Both the position numbers and the translations under genes were made by a program. Below, one piece after another: positions 28,572 to 36,059 of a DNA stretch of 64,000 bases (positions are counted from its first letter, which is position 1; each line of letters begins with the position of its first letter). This DNA is from Phymorhynchus buccinoides. Lineage: Eukaryota; Mollusca; Gastropoda; Neogastropoda; Raphitomidae. The DNA lies in the NCBI GenBank assembly GCA_017654935.2, contig CM065698.1, positions 44,121,691 through 44,185,690 on the forward strand, read 5' to 3'. Below the pieces are notes generated by a model that had not been told where the DNA came from, made no database searches, and saw only the letters and a list, made by a program, of their open reading frames with translations.

Positions 28572-30164
28572 CCCCCTCCTTCCTTCCTCATCAGTCACAC
28601 ATAAATCACATGCAAAAACAACAATGAAAAAAATTGGGTGGCGCGCCTCTGGCTGCGACGAGCTCTGCAGGTGGGAGCAACCCGAATTTCACAGAGAAGA
28701 CGCGTCTGTGACTATAAACTACCTAATAATAATAATAATACCATGCATTTTAGTGAATGAGGCTTTACTACAACAACAAAAAGAAAGACAACAACAAGAA
28801 AACCCTAATCCATGGTAGGGTGTGTGTCTTTCAGCAAAGGGTGATGGTGGTGAGAGAGCCTGACGGAACGCTGCGTAGGGCGGACTGGGAGGAGCGCGAC
28901 CGCATCAACCAGATCTACAGCCCTGTGGAGGGACGGCAACTGGAGATGCCCAATATGTTTGCCGAGGAGCAGTTAGAGGTAAATTCTACTCCTGGGCTGC
29001 AAATAGTTTCCCTGCCTTCTGGAAGTTCCGTGCCACCTGGACATGCCCAAAATGTTTGCCGAGGAGCAGTTAGAGGTAAATTCTACTCCTGGGCTGCAAA
29101 TAGTTTCCCTGCCTTCTGGAAGTTCCGTGCCACCTGGACATGCCCAAAATGTTTGCCGAGGAGCAGTTAGAGGTAAATTCTACTCCTGGGCTGCAAATAG
29201 TTTCCATGCCTTCTGGAAGTTCTGTGCTAAATCTACAGCCCTGTGGATGGACGGCAACTGGAGATGCCCAAAATGTTTGCCGAGGAGCAGTTGGAGGTAA
29301 ATTCTACTCCTGGGCTGCAAATAGTTTCCATGCCTTCTGGAAGTTCTGTGCTAAATCTACAGCCCTGTGGATGGACGGCAACTGGAGATGCCCAATATGT
29401 TTGCCGAGGAGCAGTTAGAGGTAAATTCTACTCCTAGGCTGCAAATAGTTTCCCTGCCTTCTGGAGGTTCTGTGCCACCTGGAGATGCCCCAAATGTTTG
29501 CCGAGGAGCAATTAGAGGTAAATTGTACTCCTGGGTGGCAAATAGTTTCCCTGTCTTCTGGAAGTTCTGTGTCACCTGGAGATGATGAAAATATTTGTCG
29601 ATGAACACTTGAAGGCTAGTTCTCTCCTTTGTACAAATAGTTTCCCTGCCTTCTGGACGTTCTGTGCCACCTGGAGATGCCGAAAATGTTTGTCGAAGAA
29701 TACTTGGAGGTTAGTTCTCCCCTTGGGTGCAAATAGTTTCCCTGCCTTCTGGAAGTCCTGTGGTACATCTACAGCTCTTTGGAGGGTTGGCAACTGGAGA
29801 TACCAAAACAGTTTTGCTGAGGAACACTTAGACTTAGAGGTTAGTTCTTGTAAAGACACTCAAAGAAGCACTATTATCATGTGACGTCAGCGCTTCATGT
29901 CCCATATCGAAAGTAAAGCTCCGACTGTTGGCGACAGAACTTCCGGTTCAGCTGTGTTCAACTTATGAATGGGATAGGTCTAATTTTTGTTGTTAAATCG
30001 CTTGGATATTTACGTTGTAAACTTTTATCATGATGTCAGGTAAGCCTGTTGCTACTGTGGGGTGTCCGGCAAGCAAATTTAGGTACAGGTGATTACATTT
30101 TACACAATGAAAAAGCCACAAATCGAGTTGCTGTCAGCAGTTTACATGCAGAGAGAGACAGAGA

Positions 30165-30201
<37 letters not shown>

Positions 30202-32671
30202 GAGGAGGTGGTGTGAATACATTTGCAGCCCGTGGATAAGCAACCTATTCATTTTCTTTATTTATTTATTTTCTTTGTTCTTTTTTCTTTCTTTCTTTCT
30301 TTCTTCCTTCCTTCCTCTCTTCCTTCTTTCTTTCATTCCTTCCTTCTTTCTTACTCCCTCATTGACGATGTCATAACTTTTGATGTTATAGCCCTGTAAT
30401 TATACTTTTTGGTTTTATTAAACAAGTCGGGAAAAATATATCTAGACCATTTTCTCAGATTAAGTCTAACCGGTCTCTTTTAAATTTTATGATAAACAAA
30501 TCGATAATTTCTCAGTTTTCATCTGGCAGTGAAGGGGTTAATGTCATAGTGCTTTGTATTTCAGGCACTGTTGAAGACAGACAAATATGTCTACGTGTTG
30601 GACAATGCCTGCGTGCAGTTTGAGCCAGACCACCCAGATTTTATTAGGGTGAGTCAGAAATATTGTGTTGTGTTGTATCGTATTGTGTTGTCGTTCATTG
30701 TACTGGACAAGAAGATGCAGCGTCAGTGAATACGATAATGCATAGCGTCAGTGAAATTCAGAAACCTCGTATCTCCATTTTGGTAGTTTTGAGAAAAATG
30801 AAAAGAAAAATGTTAAAAAAATTAACCGTGTTTACCACAAGTTATTAACTATGATGAATATGTTGTTCGAGACATTGCAAGTTTAGTGCTGCATTTTGTT
30901 AAAATTACTTCTTTTTTTTTTTTAATACTTGAAAGGAATGAAGATACGAAGTTTTTGTCCTTAAGTTGATCTGAATTTGGGACTTACGAGTTTTTCTTCT
31001 ATTTACACAGCCTCATTTACCCCAGATAGAAAGTCGTTAGAGATACGAGCTTTTGGTGGAAGGTTTCAGGGAAAATGAGAGAGCTGACTATGTATCTAAC
31101 TAAAAAACCCACCAAAATCGACAATATATTATGCAAGTTTGTTTGTTTTAGGTGTCTGCGTTCCATTTAGCATCCGTTCACTATAGCACAATGTGTGTGT
31201 GTGTGTGTGTGCGCACGTGTGTATGTGTGTGCGTGTGTTGAGTGAAGGATGCTTGTGATTGGGTTGGGCTTTTGATTCAGATATCCTGATTAACAGTGAT
31301 GCACCGAGGATGAAAATGTGATAGGACAAACTGTCCTGAAACAAGAAAACTAATAGGACAAACTGTCCAGAAACAAGAAAACTAATAGGACAAACTGTCC
31401 TGAAACAAGAAAACCAATAGGACAAACTGTCCTGAAACAAGAAAACTAATAGGACAAACTGTCCTGAAACAAGAACATCAATAGGACAAACTGTCCTGAA
31501 ACAAGAAAACTAATAGGACAAACTATCCAGAAACACGGAAATCAATAGGACAAACTGTCCTGAAACAAGAAAATCGATAGGACAAACTGTCCTGAAACAA
31601 GAACATCAATAGGACAAACTGTCCTAGAAGAAAATCAATAGGACAAACTGTCCTGGAACAAGAAAATCAATAGGACAAACTGTCCTGGAACAAGAAAATC
31701 AATAGGACAAACTGTCCTGAAGCAAGAAAATCAATAGGACAAACTGTCCTGGAACAAGAAAATCAATAGGACATATTGTCCCGGAACAAGAAAATCAATA
31801 GGACATAATATTGTCCTGGCTCTAGTAAAAATCAGTAAGATTGATTTGACTGATTGATTGATTTAATTTAAAGTCTGTTCACAGCAATGGCATGGGTGCA
31901 ACTTTTCATGGAATACAAGGATTTTCAGTTTTTGAATTTTACTGGAAAAGGAATTTCTTTTTTTTATAAATTTTTCAAATAAGATCTTTGTGTGTCTACT
32001 GTATTTTTCAAAACACTTTAAGATAAGCATTTGTATATATTGTGCTAAAAGCAAACTAAAATACCTTCATAAATAATTTTTTCTTCAGCTGCAGGGGGAC
32101 ATTACCCCTGGACCCCGGCCTTTCAGATTTTTTTTAATTTTGTGTAGTTGCACCCATGCAATGGTGATGTTAGACTTTAAAAAAAGATGAAGAAATAAAT
32201 GAATTAATGCGAGCTGAAAAAGCGTGTGCGTGTGTGTGCGCGCGCACACATCTATGCGTGTATGCGCGCTACATATTTATGTGTGTGTGCTTATCAACAA
32301 CAATATAGTAATCAAACGTAAACTAATGAATCAATTTATAACAAATAAAAAATCTCAGAGCTGGATGTAACCTTTGTCACAGTTTGTGATGTCAATCATT
32401 TCAGGGCTGTAAATGATGTCTTTCAATTTGTTTACGTTTTAGTTATATATATTTCAAAGGAAAAGAAACGTTTGCAGGTTTGCCACCGAACGTTCGAGGT
32501 GATAGACTCCAAACATCACTACGAGATGCTTCGATCGACGCGCCATTTCGCCTCCATGGCGTTTTATCTGGTCTGGTACAAGAAGGTGGACTATCTCCTT
32601 ATTGACATGATCAACAGAGAATTGTAAGTTGAACACATATCTTTTTGTCTCTGAGTCTGTTTGTCTACCTC

Positions 32672-32707
<36 letters not shown>

Positions 32708-35262
32708 AAGAGATGAACTTATGTCAGCTATTACATAAACTTATGCATTATACAGTGGAACCTCCCTTATAAGACCTTCAAAAATCATGTGAAAATCCGT
32801 TTAACGTCCTTCGGTCTGAAACAGACACATATGGGACATTAGTAGATATAAAGATGGTGGGAACGATCCAGGAGGCAATGCCCGGAGGCAGTGCAACTCC
32901 AGGAAAGTCCCGAATTTTTAACGACACATGTATAATCTGATAAACAAAAATCATCCAAAATGAGGTCTTATAAAGGAGGGGTCTTATAAGGGAGGTAATT
33001 TTAATACTTGCAAAGAAGGGCAATGTCTCAGAGAAGTAGGTCTTATATGGGAGGGAGTCTAATAATGGGAAGTCTTATAAGGGAGGATCCACTGTATCAT
33101 TTATTTTTGGATAAACATAAAACAAGTATGTAATTCAGTTTTTCATTACGCATGTCTCTTTGTGTGCTTGTGTGTTATCTGCATGTCTTGTTCGCCTATC
33201 AATTTGAGTGTGTGTGAGTGTTTGTGTGTGTGTCAAGTCAAGTCAAGTCAAAATTTTATTTCCAGATGGGAACATTTTGTAAGCAAACGACATGCTTTTT
33301 TTTAGCAAGCCATCCATGAAAAAAGGATGTAAAGAAAAATAAAGAACTAAACATTCCGAAGTAGCGAACAAGAAAAAGAAAACAAACGAGTAAACAATTA
33401 ATTGAAGAAACAAGCAAATATTCGAAAACCAGGAAGGAGGATTGGGACTGGGTGAATAACACATTATGTACAATATCAACACCAACAAAACATTTAAAAC
33501 ATCACATTTACTTAACCAAATATGTTATGTAGGCTACATTTCCATTATTTCAAATAAATGGAATAAAGTGATCAATTATGTCCTGTTAAAGAGATATATT
33601 TTAATTTTGTTCTTGAAGTAGTTCTTGCTTTTTCATGTTTTTTTAAATGGAGTGTGTGTGTGTTTCTGTGTGTGTGTGTGTGTCACTGTATGTGTGTGTG
33701 GCGTGTGTGTGTGTGTGTGTGTGTGTTTCTGTGTGTGTGTGTCACTGTGTGTGTTTCTCTATGTGTGTGTGTGTGTATCACTCTGTGTGTGTGTGTGTGT
33801 GTTTCTCTGTGTGTGTGTGTGTATCACTCTGTGTGTTTCTGTGTGTGTGTGTATCACTCTGTGTGTGTCACTGTGTGTGTGTGTTTCTCTATGTGTGTGT
33901 GTGTGTATCACTCTGTGTGTGTGTGTGTGTGTTTCTCTGTGTGTGTGTGTATCACTCTGTGTGTTTCTGTGTGTGTGTGTATCACTCTGTGTGTGTCACT
34001 GTGTGTGTGTGTTTCTCTATGTGTGTGTGTGTGTATCACTCTGTGTGTGTGTGTGTATCACTCTGTGTGTGTCACTGTGTGTGTTTTCAGGCTGTCAGAT
34101 GCTGGTGATCTGGTCCGACTTTACTGCATGGTTCATCCTGAGTCTTCCATTGCTCAGCAAGTTAAAGCTGAACCCTCTCAAGATGTCATCGCCATTCTGA
34201 AGGTACAATCTACTGTATTTTTCAAACAATTAGGCGCTTGTGTGTATAAGGCGGTTTGCAAGAAAAATCTGAAAAAAATTAAAGTAAAAGGCGCCCTTGT
34301 TTATAAGGCAATAGGCACCTCGCATACGAAAGTCGAACTTCGAAGCCTGTGCGCGTCCGGTAAACATTTGCCGACCGCCATTACTGCTGTCATAAACGAG
34401 AGTTGGCTCCCCTTTCAATTCATCCAAGTTCTGTTTGTGCGACTTCCTGTTGTGTTTGCATTTTACAAGACTTTTGAGGACTGCTGGCTAGTTTAACAGG
34501 GCTCCCAATCGTCCCGCAAAACAAGGGGTCCCAGGGACTCCTTCACTTACAGTATAGAGGGTCCTAGAGGCAGGATAGAGGGTCCCAGTGGCATAGTAAA
34601 TGCTAAAAATATTTTTTCTAGTGCATCCCTGGGACCCCCTGCACATTCTTTTATCATTTAGAATAGTGCTTCATAGACCCTCAAATGGGGGTCCCTAGGA
34701 GCCCTGAGTTATAACATCAGCTATCTGAAATGAGATTTTAGTGCTTGCGATTTTGATTGACCAAGATTTCCATTGTATTGGGATTTACCATATTTTTCGG
34801 ACTATAAGGCAATGCAGTGGAGTGCACTTAACACAAAACTGGATAACGTGAAATATTGGTTGAGGCACAAACATCTGTTTGTATGGACGAAACCCCTCTT
34901 TATTATTACTTAATGCTTAACACAAAATACTGGTTAACGCACACAAAAATCTTTGTCCCCTGAATTTCGCTTTAAGAGTATTCCGCTGTACTTTTCCCTG
35001 CATCTTATAACATGACTAATAATAAGAACAGTAAGAAAATGTAATAACATAATCGGATTTTTGTGTACAATTTGGGGGGGTGCGCCTTATAATTAGGTAG
35101 TAGGCACTTTATTGTCACGGAGGCGTCACTGTGAAATTCAGGCTGCTCCCACCCAGAGAACGCGTCGCAGCCAGAGGCTTTTTTTCTTTGGGTAAATTTG
35201 GACCAAATGACAACATTTTCGTTGCCACTGGGTTTAACGTGTGCTAAGTGCATGGGCACACG

Positions 35263-35293
<31 letters not shown>

Positions 35294-35628
35294 TCCACGT
35301 TCAGACCGTAAGGCCTAGTGCAAAGTGAGAGGGCCAAAAAAAAATCCCCTGTACCCAGGTTCGAACTCGGGTTTACTTGACACGAAGCGAACGCGTTACC
35401 ACTGTGCCACTCTACACCTAATATTGTGCTTCTTGTAGTAAAAAAACCAAATGGTACTTTGTTAATGTTGTGTCATGTGCTGATCGTTCCCTGTTGTTTG
35501 TTGTGTGTCAGGAGTTCTGTCGCGTGGAGGCCTCGCACAAAGGGCAGCTGGAGCTGTCCATTCAGGGCTTCGAGGAGAAAGTCGCATCCTCTGCCACTGC
35601 ATCATCATCATCATCGTCATCATTGTGA
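19021..35628 (+). CDS. MRPS22: Mitochondrial small-subunit ribosomal protein mS22, complete, 8 exons
   Basis: Exons: 19021-19132, 25513-25688, 28115-28279, 28835-28978, 30565-30648, 32478-32623, 34091-34202 and 35512-35628. They total 1056 nt, encoding 351 residues plus stop, close to the roughly 360 of vertebrate MRPS22. Every intron is GT-AG and phases join (intron 1 phase 1, intron 6 phase 2, others 0). The product matches the family through [77 protein letters not shown] and [11 protein letters not shown]. mS22 is a structural protein of the small mitoribosomal subunit, made in the cytosol and imported. The start ATG in AAAAACATGG opens an Arg/Ser-rich, acid-free presequence. Introns are heavily loaded with repeats but coding exons are intact. 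Confidence 0.95.
19270..19378 (-). mobile_element. LINE 3' end, minus copy
   Basis: Inverted copy of 19610-19722 (AAAACCTCTCAGCTGTGCAA, CGCGGCCT). It ends outward at GGTCAGG, so its tail points left. With the next feature it forms an inverted pair about 455 bp overall. Confidence 0.6.
19440..19722 (+). mobile_element. LINE 3' end with reverse-transcriptase C-terminus remnant
   Basis: Translation at about 19463-19545 reads [15 protein letters not shown], stop, [11 protein letters not shown]. This is the conserved end of Jockey/CR1-type ORF2 proteins (V...WN.LP..I..A..L..FK..L) with one in-frame stop. The tail is CTGACCTGACCTGAC. Only about 280 bp remain. Confidence 0.65.
19723..21849. other. 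MRPS22 intron 1, little recognised
   Basis: Ordinary AT-rich intron. ATGTCACAAGTAAC words recur at 19935 and 20504. Near 20880-21175 an inverted pair (AACGCTCACGG... and CGTGACGAAACGTTAGCC) suggests a decayed transposon. No exon found. Confidence 0.4.
21850..22085. mobile_element. Mariner-type MITE relative, decayed
   Basis: CAGTAGTCCAGGTATGAAGG, then GTTTTTGGGTCACATCTTAG, then a right end AATAGGGAGGTACCATTGTA. The same blocks occur at about 39290-39415. The right end resembles the GGGAGG...CACTGTA ends of the MITEs at 32751 and 39461. Confidence 0.4.
22205..24394 (+). CDS. Non-LTR retrotransposon reverse transcriptase (ORF2 C-terminal two thirds)
   Basis: 729 uninterrupted residues. The first about 100 correspond to the linker between endonuclease and RT (HAPLRHR, then [19 protein letters not shown]). 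RT core: [20 protein letters not shown], motif [13 protein letters not shown] (catalytic Asp near residue 356), [13 protein letters not shown], motif C FADD (residues 446-449, Asp 448 and 449), then [17 protein letters not shown] and the C-terminal [14 protein letters not shown] and [12 protein letters not shown] segments. The enzyme would copy its own RNA at a nicked target. The frame has no stop or frameshift, suggesting a young insertion. The annotated start is only the first in-frame codon; the native ORF2 start lay upstream. Clade assignment is from motif style and the 3' tail. Confidence 0.9.
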   Translation: MSVPSDTPSYRQSRNVRGMDRSAFQAELRATICPESCPTVNNLNSALTRVIDTHAPLRHRQERADRLEPWYPLVSTELNSAKSEKRVAERAWLKTPLTVTKQIFNAAKRKIANIVLTARSSFYTDQINNAVTSSRLFSICSKLLGREKSTPLPTTHPVSDLPDVFNDYFVQKIQLIRNELDQASSTPRPTTLLDQIGTTSTFLEFQPVTAFELKKIILKAKPTSCPLDPIPTPLFIEYLDELLPTLTHIVNNSLTSGSFPSVFKTAIVKPLLKKSSLDPNTLKNYRPISNLSFISKIIEKLVLHQLLGYLNEHQLISRSQSAYRPFHSTETALLKVTNDILLALDSGDASILTLLDLSAAFDTIDHHILLKRLQITYGISSTALSWFSSYLSGRTQSVSINDSSSAMVGLTCGVPQGSVLGPVLFIMYTKPLSELITSHSVDSQSFADDTQLHKPVSPSTILPSISSLEFCIRNIKSWMLQNKLKLNDDKTEALFIHSPSRKLSYPKPDSISVCDTQIPFSPSARNLGFHISQDMSVDSQVQTICRSAYCELRRIGTIRHLLSIDTTKILVCAFVLSKLDYCNSLLYGCPQHLIDKLQKVQNSAARLVLKVSKYHHVQPLLISLHWLSIKARIDYKISTLCHSYFSGNAPSYISDMLSVYTPSRQLRSSSDSKILCVPSTRTKMFGERSFSFSAPSVWNSLPREIRHIQSLQCFKSALKTHLFKLHHNL
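22205..24871 (+). mobile_element. L2/CR1-clade LINE retrotransposon, 5'-truncated, 3' end intact
   Basis: Contains an open reverse-transcriptase frame (22205-24394), then about 480 bp of 3' UTR with GA and GT microsatellites. It ends with GCGCATAGAGCTCC, GCGCTATATAAATG and (ATT)n. The endonuclease region expected upstream of the RT is missing, so it is truncated near the start of the frame. It lies in sense in MRPS22 intron 1, and its ATT tail abuts a partial copy of exon 2. Confidence 0.85.
24872..25243 (+). repeat. Partial exon 2 duplicate of MRPS22, interrupted by an insertion
   Basis: CACAGCCTCCAGCGCTAGT at 24872-24893 repeats the real acceptor and exon start at 25508. GGGATCCCATGCC and CAGACGCTGCTGAGGAGGAT at 25185-25238 repeat the exon middle. 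About 285 bp between them ends in GAAGAAGAAGAAG and is flanked by AGGGAT on both sides, the form of a small retroelement insertion. The copy stops after GAGGATGAC. Confidence 0.75.
25244..25463. mobile_element. CAGGGCTCCC MITE, copy 1
   Basis: 220 bp from CAGGGCTCCCAATC to GGGAACCCTG, flanked by ACCATC on both sides (25238-25243 and 25464-25469). No coding capacity. Other copies: 26365, 34497 and 61327. Confidence 0.8.
25513..25688 (+). CDS. MRPS22: MRPS22 exon 2
   Basis: The acceptor is TCTCACAG. Two bases complete the split Ser codon, then 58 codons follow. It encodes the conserved segment with [16 protein letters not shown] and [14 protein letters not shown], corresponding to the human region around EEVQSILTKMTG and YKLMT. 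The donor is CACAG|GTATTG, weaker than consensus. Partial copies of this exon surround it. Confidence 0.92.
25893..26265 (+). repeat. Tandem duplication, unit about 185 bp
   Basis: Two units and the start of a third, each beginning TTCAGAGAAAAGTGGATGTG (25893, 26081, partial 26263). They share CTTCAGGAGATGCT and GGGCTTTTTACCCCTTGACC-type text. Within MRPS22 intron 2. Confidence 0.75.
26290..26345 (+). repeat. MRPS22 exon 2 3'-fragment, degenerate copy
   Basis: AAACCCAAGTGTAAATTGCT then GACTGATGAG resembles the real exon end (AACCCAAGTACAAACTGCTG, ACTGATGAGGAGC). It lacks the donor. A shorter look-alike lies at about 25844-25862. Confidence 0.6.
26365..26589. mobile_element. CAGGGCTCCC MITE, copy 2 (reverse)
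   Basis: 225 bp with the same ends as copy 1, in the opposite orientation, inserted in TATTG-rich DNA; GTATTGTATT is found on both sides. Confidence 0.78.
26600..26705 (+). repeat. MRPS22 exon 2 3'-fragment with donor, copy
   Basis: CCTACAG (acceptor-like), then AACCCAAGTACAAACTGCTG, ACAGATGAGGAGCTAGCACAG|GTACTTGG. It keeps the exon end and a GT donor nearly identical to the real ones at 25650-25695. Confidence 0.7.
26706..27245. other. MRPS22 intron 2, AT-rich, nothing recognised
   Basis: Contains ACTATATTTTCCGTACTATG-type text resembling TE ends near 34240 and 34797, but no complete element. Confidence 0.4.
27250..27322. repeat. CA microsatellite
   Basis: CACACG then pure CA repeat in MRPS22 intron 2. 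Confidence 0.92.
27738..28065 (+). repeat. Dispersed 350-bp repeat family, full-length-like copy
   Basis: Begins TTCTTCTTCGGTCGCTCAGA, continues GCAGATGCGTCATGCTGCC, TTTAGGCCCAGCAA, GCAGGAGAATGGACC and GGTATCCCCACG. Copies at 56105-56425, partial at 49345-49735, and reverse partials at 4850-5050 and 36060-36230. It ends 50 bp before MRPS22 exon 3. Confidence 0.7.
28115..28279 (+). CDS. MRPS22: MRPS22 exon 3
   Basis: 55 codons, phase 0 at both ends; the acceptor is TTCTTCGCCAG and the donor is AGG|GTATGT. Contains [17 protein letters not shown] and [13 protein letters not shown], the most recognisable MRPS22 segment. Confidence 0.95.
28350..28740 (+). mobile_element. tRNA-derived SINE in MRPS22 intron 3
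   Basis: Decayed head (GAGTTCCTACCTGGGTACAG), then GAACGTGGAGTCTTTCGGAT, GATAAACCGAGGTCC, CCCAGTGGCAACGAAAAAGT, a C homopolymer of over 30 (28537-28569), TCTGGCTGCGACGAG and a tail ending CTACCTAATAATAATAATA. It ends 95 bp before exon 4. Confidence 0.82.
28835..28978 (+). CDS. MRPS22: MRPS22 exon 4
   Basis: 48 codons, phase 0 at both ends; the acceptor is TGTCTTTCAG and the donor is GAG|GTAAAT. Encodes [20 protein letters not shown] and [17 protein letters not shown]. The last roughly 30-60 nt of this exon together with its donor have been copied in tandem through the next 870 bp of intron. Confidence 0.95.
28979..29850 (+). repeat. Tandem array of the MRPS22 exon 4 end and its splice donor
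   Basis: After the real donor (28979), the block ending TTGCCGAGGAGCAGTTAGAG|GTAAAT recurs with donors at 29076, 29173, 29297, 29421 and 29518. Degenerate copies follow with GTTAGT donors at 29710 and 29840 and a dead one near 29616. Steps are 97, 97, 124, 124 and 97 bp; the 124-bp steps include an extra CTACAGCCCTGTGGATGG piece of the exon. Each step is 1 modulo 3, so use of the next donors would shift frame, and read-through meets a stop at 29168-29170. Confidence 0.88.
29851..30154. other. MRPS22 intron 4, nothing recognised
   Basis: Unique-looking intronic DNA with no shared repeat noticed. Confidence 0.4.
30155..30360. repeat. Simple repeats (GT, GA, CTTT/CTTC)
   Basis: GT block at 30167-30188, GA at 30190-30202, then CTTT/CCTT-rich DNA at 30278-30355. 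Confidence 0.85.
30565..30648 (+). CDS. MRPS22: MRPS22 exon 5
   Basis: 28 codons, phase 0 at both ends; the acceptor is TTGTATTTCAG and the donor is AGG|GTGAGT. Encodes [20 protein letters not shown], matching the family's AQFEPD motif. Confidence 0.93.
30649..31320. other. MRPS22 intron 5, first part, nothing recognised
   Basis: Contains a short GT block near 31193-31240. No gene or dispersed repeat seen. Confidence 0.4.
31321..31820 (+). repeat. 32-bp minisatellite with GGACA-N3-TGTCC dyad, 16 copies
   Basis: The unit is ATAGGACAAACTGTCCTG followed by AAACAAGAAAACTA-type spacer. Sixteen copies with point changes; the spacer varies more than the dyad AGGACAAACTGTCCT, which is intact in most units. 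Located in MRPS22 intron 5. Confidence 0.93.
31821..32470. other. MRPS22 intron 5, last part
   Basis: AT-rich with a GATT-rich spot near 31850. AGCTGCAGGGGGACATTACC (near 32088) resembles the G/C-rich text at 16990 and 59440, perhaps a decayed element. No gene. Confidence 0.35.
32478..32623 (+). CDS. MRPS22: MRPS22 exon 6
   Basis: 146 nt ending in phase 2 (TT|GTAAGT). Encodes [20 protein letters not shown] and [16 protein letters not shown], matching the vertebrate LLRSTRYFG and KIDGLLIDQ regions. The acceptor is CGTTTGCAG. Confidence 0.94.
32751..33096. mobile_element. Mariner-type MITE (CAGTGGAACCTCCC ends) with nested insertion
   Basis: The left end ACAGTGGAACCTCCCTTATA and right end TATAAGGGAGGATCCACTGT are inverted. 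The middle is interrupted at about 32795-32945 by the GGGACTTTCC dispersed repeat, with AAAAATCAT on both sides of the insert. A related uninterrupted element is at 39461-39720. It lies in MRPS22 intron 6. Confidence 0.78.
32805..32935 (-). repeat. GGGACTTTCC dispersed repeat, nested copy
   Basis: Minus-strand copy: CGTCCTTCGGTCTGAAACAG, CATATGGGACATTAG, GATGGTGGGAACGATCC, GGAAAGTCCCG (perfect motif at 32902-32911). Confidence 0.75.
33235..33500 (-). mobile_element. LINE 3' end with TTGAC tandem tail
   Basis: The left end GTCAAGTCAAGTCAAGTCAA followed by AATTTTATTTCC is, on the minus strand, AATAAAATT plus TTGAC repeats. No coding remnant recognised. In MRPS22 intron 6. Confidence 0.45.
33650..34085 (+). 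repeat. TG-rich minisatellite abutting the exon 7 acceptor
   Basis: TGTGTG blocks are punctuated by TATCACTC, GTCACTG and TTTCTCTA words in a higher-order arrangement (for example near 33765-33865 and 33890-33990). It ends six bases before the CAG of exon 7. Long Cys/Val frames through it are repeat translations. Confidence 0.93.
34091..34202 (+). CDS. MRPS22: MRPS22 exon 7
   Basis: One base completes the Leu codon, then 37 codons follow, ending phase 0 at AAG|GTACAA. Encodes [20 protein letters not shown]. The acceptor TGTTTTCAG directly follows a 435-bp TG-rich minisatellite instead of a normal pyrimidine tract. Confidence 0.93.
34497..34706. mobile_element. CAGGGCTCCC MITE, copy 3
   Basis: 210 bp with CAGGGCTCCCAATC and TAGGAGCCCTG ends, in MRPS22 intron 7. 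Flanks TAGTTTAA and AGTTATAA are only approximately repeated. Confidence 0.78.
34707..35085. other. MRPS22 intron 7, nothing recognised
   Basis: Intronic DNA with TTTCGGACTATAAGGC-type text also seen near 37700, likely an undefined repeat. Confidence 0.35.
35090..35417 (-). mobile_element. tRNA-derived SINE, best-preserved copy
   Basis: On the minus strand: GTGGCACAGTGGTAACGCGT (A box), GAGTTCGAACCTGGG (B box), then GAACGTGGAGTCTTTCGGAT, GATAAACCGAGGTCC, CCCAGTGGCAACGAAAATGT, CTGGCTGCGACGC and an ACCTAATT-type end. Head, conserved centre and tail are all present. In MRPS22 intron 7, antisense. Confidence 0.88.
35512..35628 (+). CDS. MRPS22: MRPS22 exon 8 (C-terminus and stop)
   Basis: 38 codons and TGA at 35626-35628. 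Encodes [20 protein letters not shown], aligning with the vertebrate AYIELTLQTYQE segment, and ends in a run of serines from a TCA microsatellite. The acceptor is TGTGTGTCAG. Confidence 0.92.
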   Translation, partial: EFCRVEASHKGQLELSIQGFEEKVASSATASSSSSSSL

Positions 35629-36059
35629 TCAGCCACATCGTGATGAGAGCACCACAGCTTGGGGAGTCATTGTGGAGATTCTTCATAGTCGCATGGATGC
35701 TCCTGCTTTCAGGATGTCCTGAAGTTCAGGCTGTTTTTTTTTATTGCCTGGAGCCGGCATTGCCGGATCATGAGAATTTGAGAAGATGCATTTTGCTGGT
35801 TATAGAGGTCATGAAGTTTAACCAGAAGTGAAAGTGCAACGAGAGCCTGTCAGTTACGTTGGAAACTGTTGTTTCCCTTCAGCTTCCAGGTGGCATTGCC
35901 CCCCGGGACCCCCAGGAGGTGCACTGTCCTTACACTCCGCCGGAGCCTGGGCAGCCCCTGGACTCCTGCCTTGCAGGATTTTTGAAATTTCCCAGGAGCA
36001 CCCATGTAGTCGTTTACACTCCTATGTGGATACTAGGAGGTCTTTTGTACAAGTTCTGT

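Noticed and set aside
28757..29437. Series of overlapping plus-strand frames after MRPS22 exon 4 as separate small proteins
   Set aside because: They are the tandem copies of exon 4 end and intron read in shifting frames.
31321..31820. CRISPR-like array
   Set aside because: 32-bp units are direct head-to-tail with no unique spacers; an intronic minisatellite.
33625..34496. Overlapping Cys/Val-rich frames up to 280 codons
   Set aside because: Repeat translation of the TG minisatellite; the real coding part is only MRPS22 exon 7 at its end.
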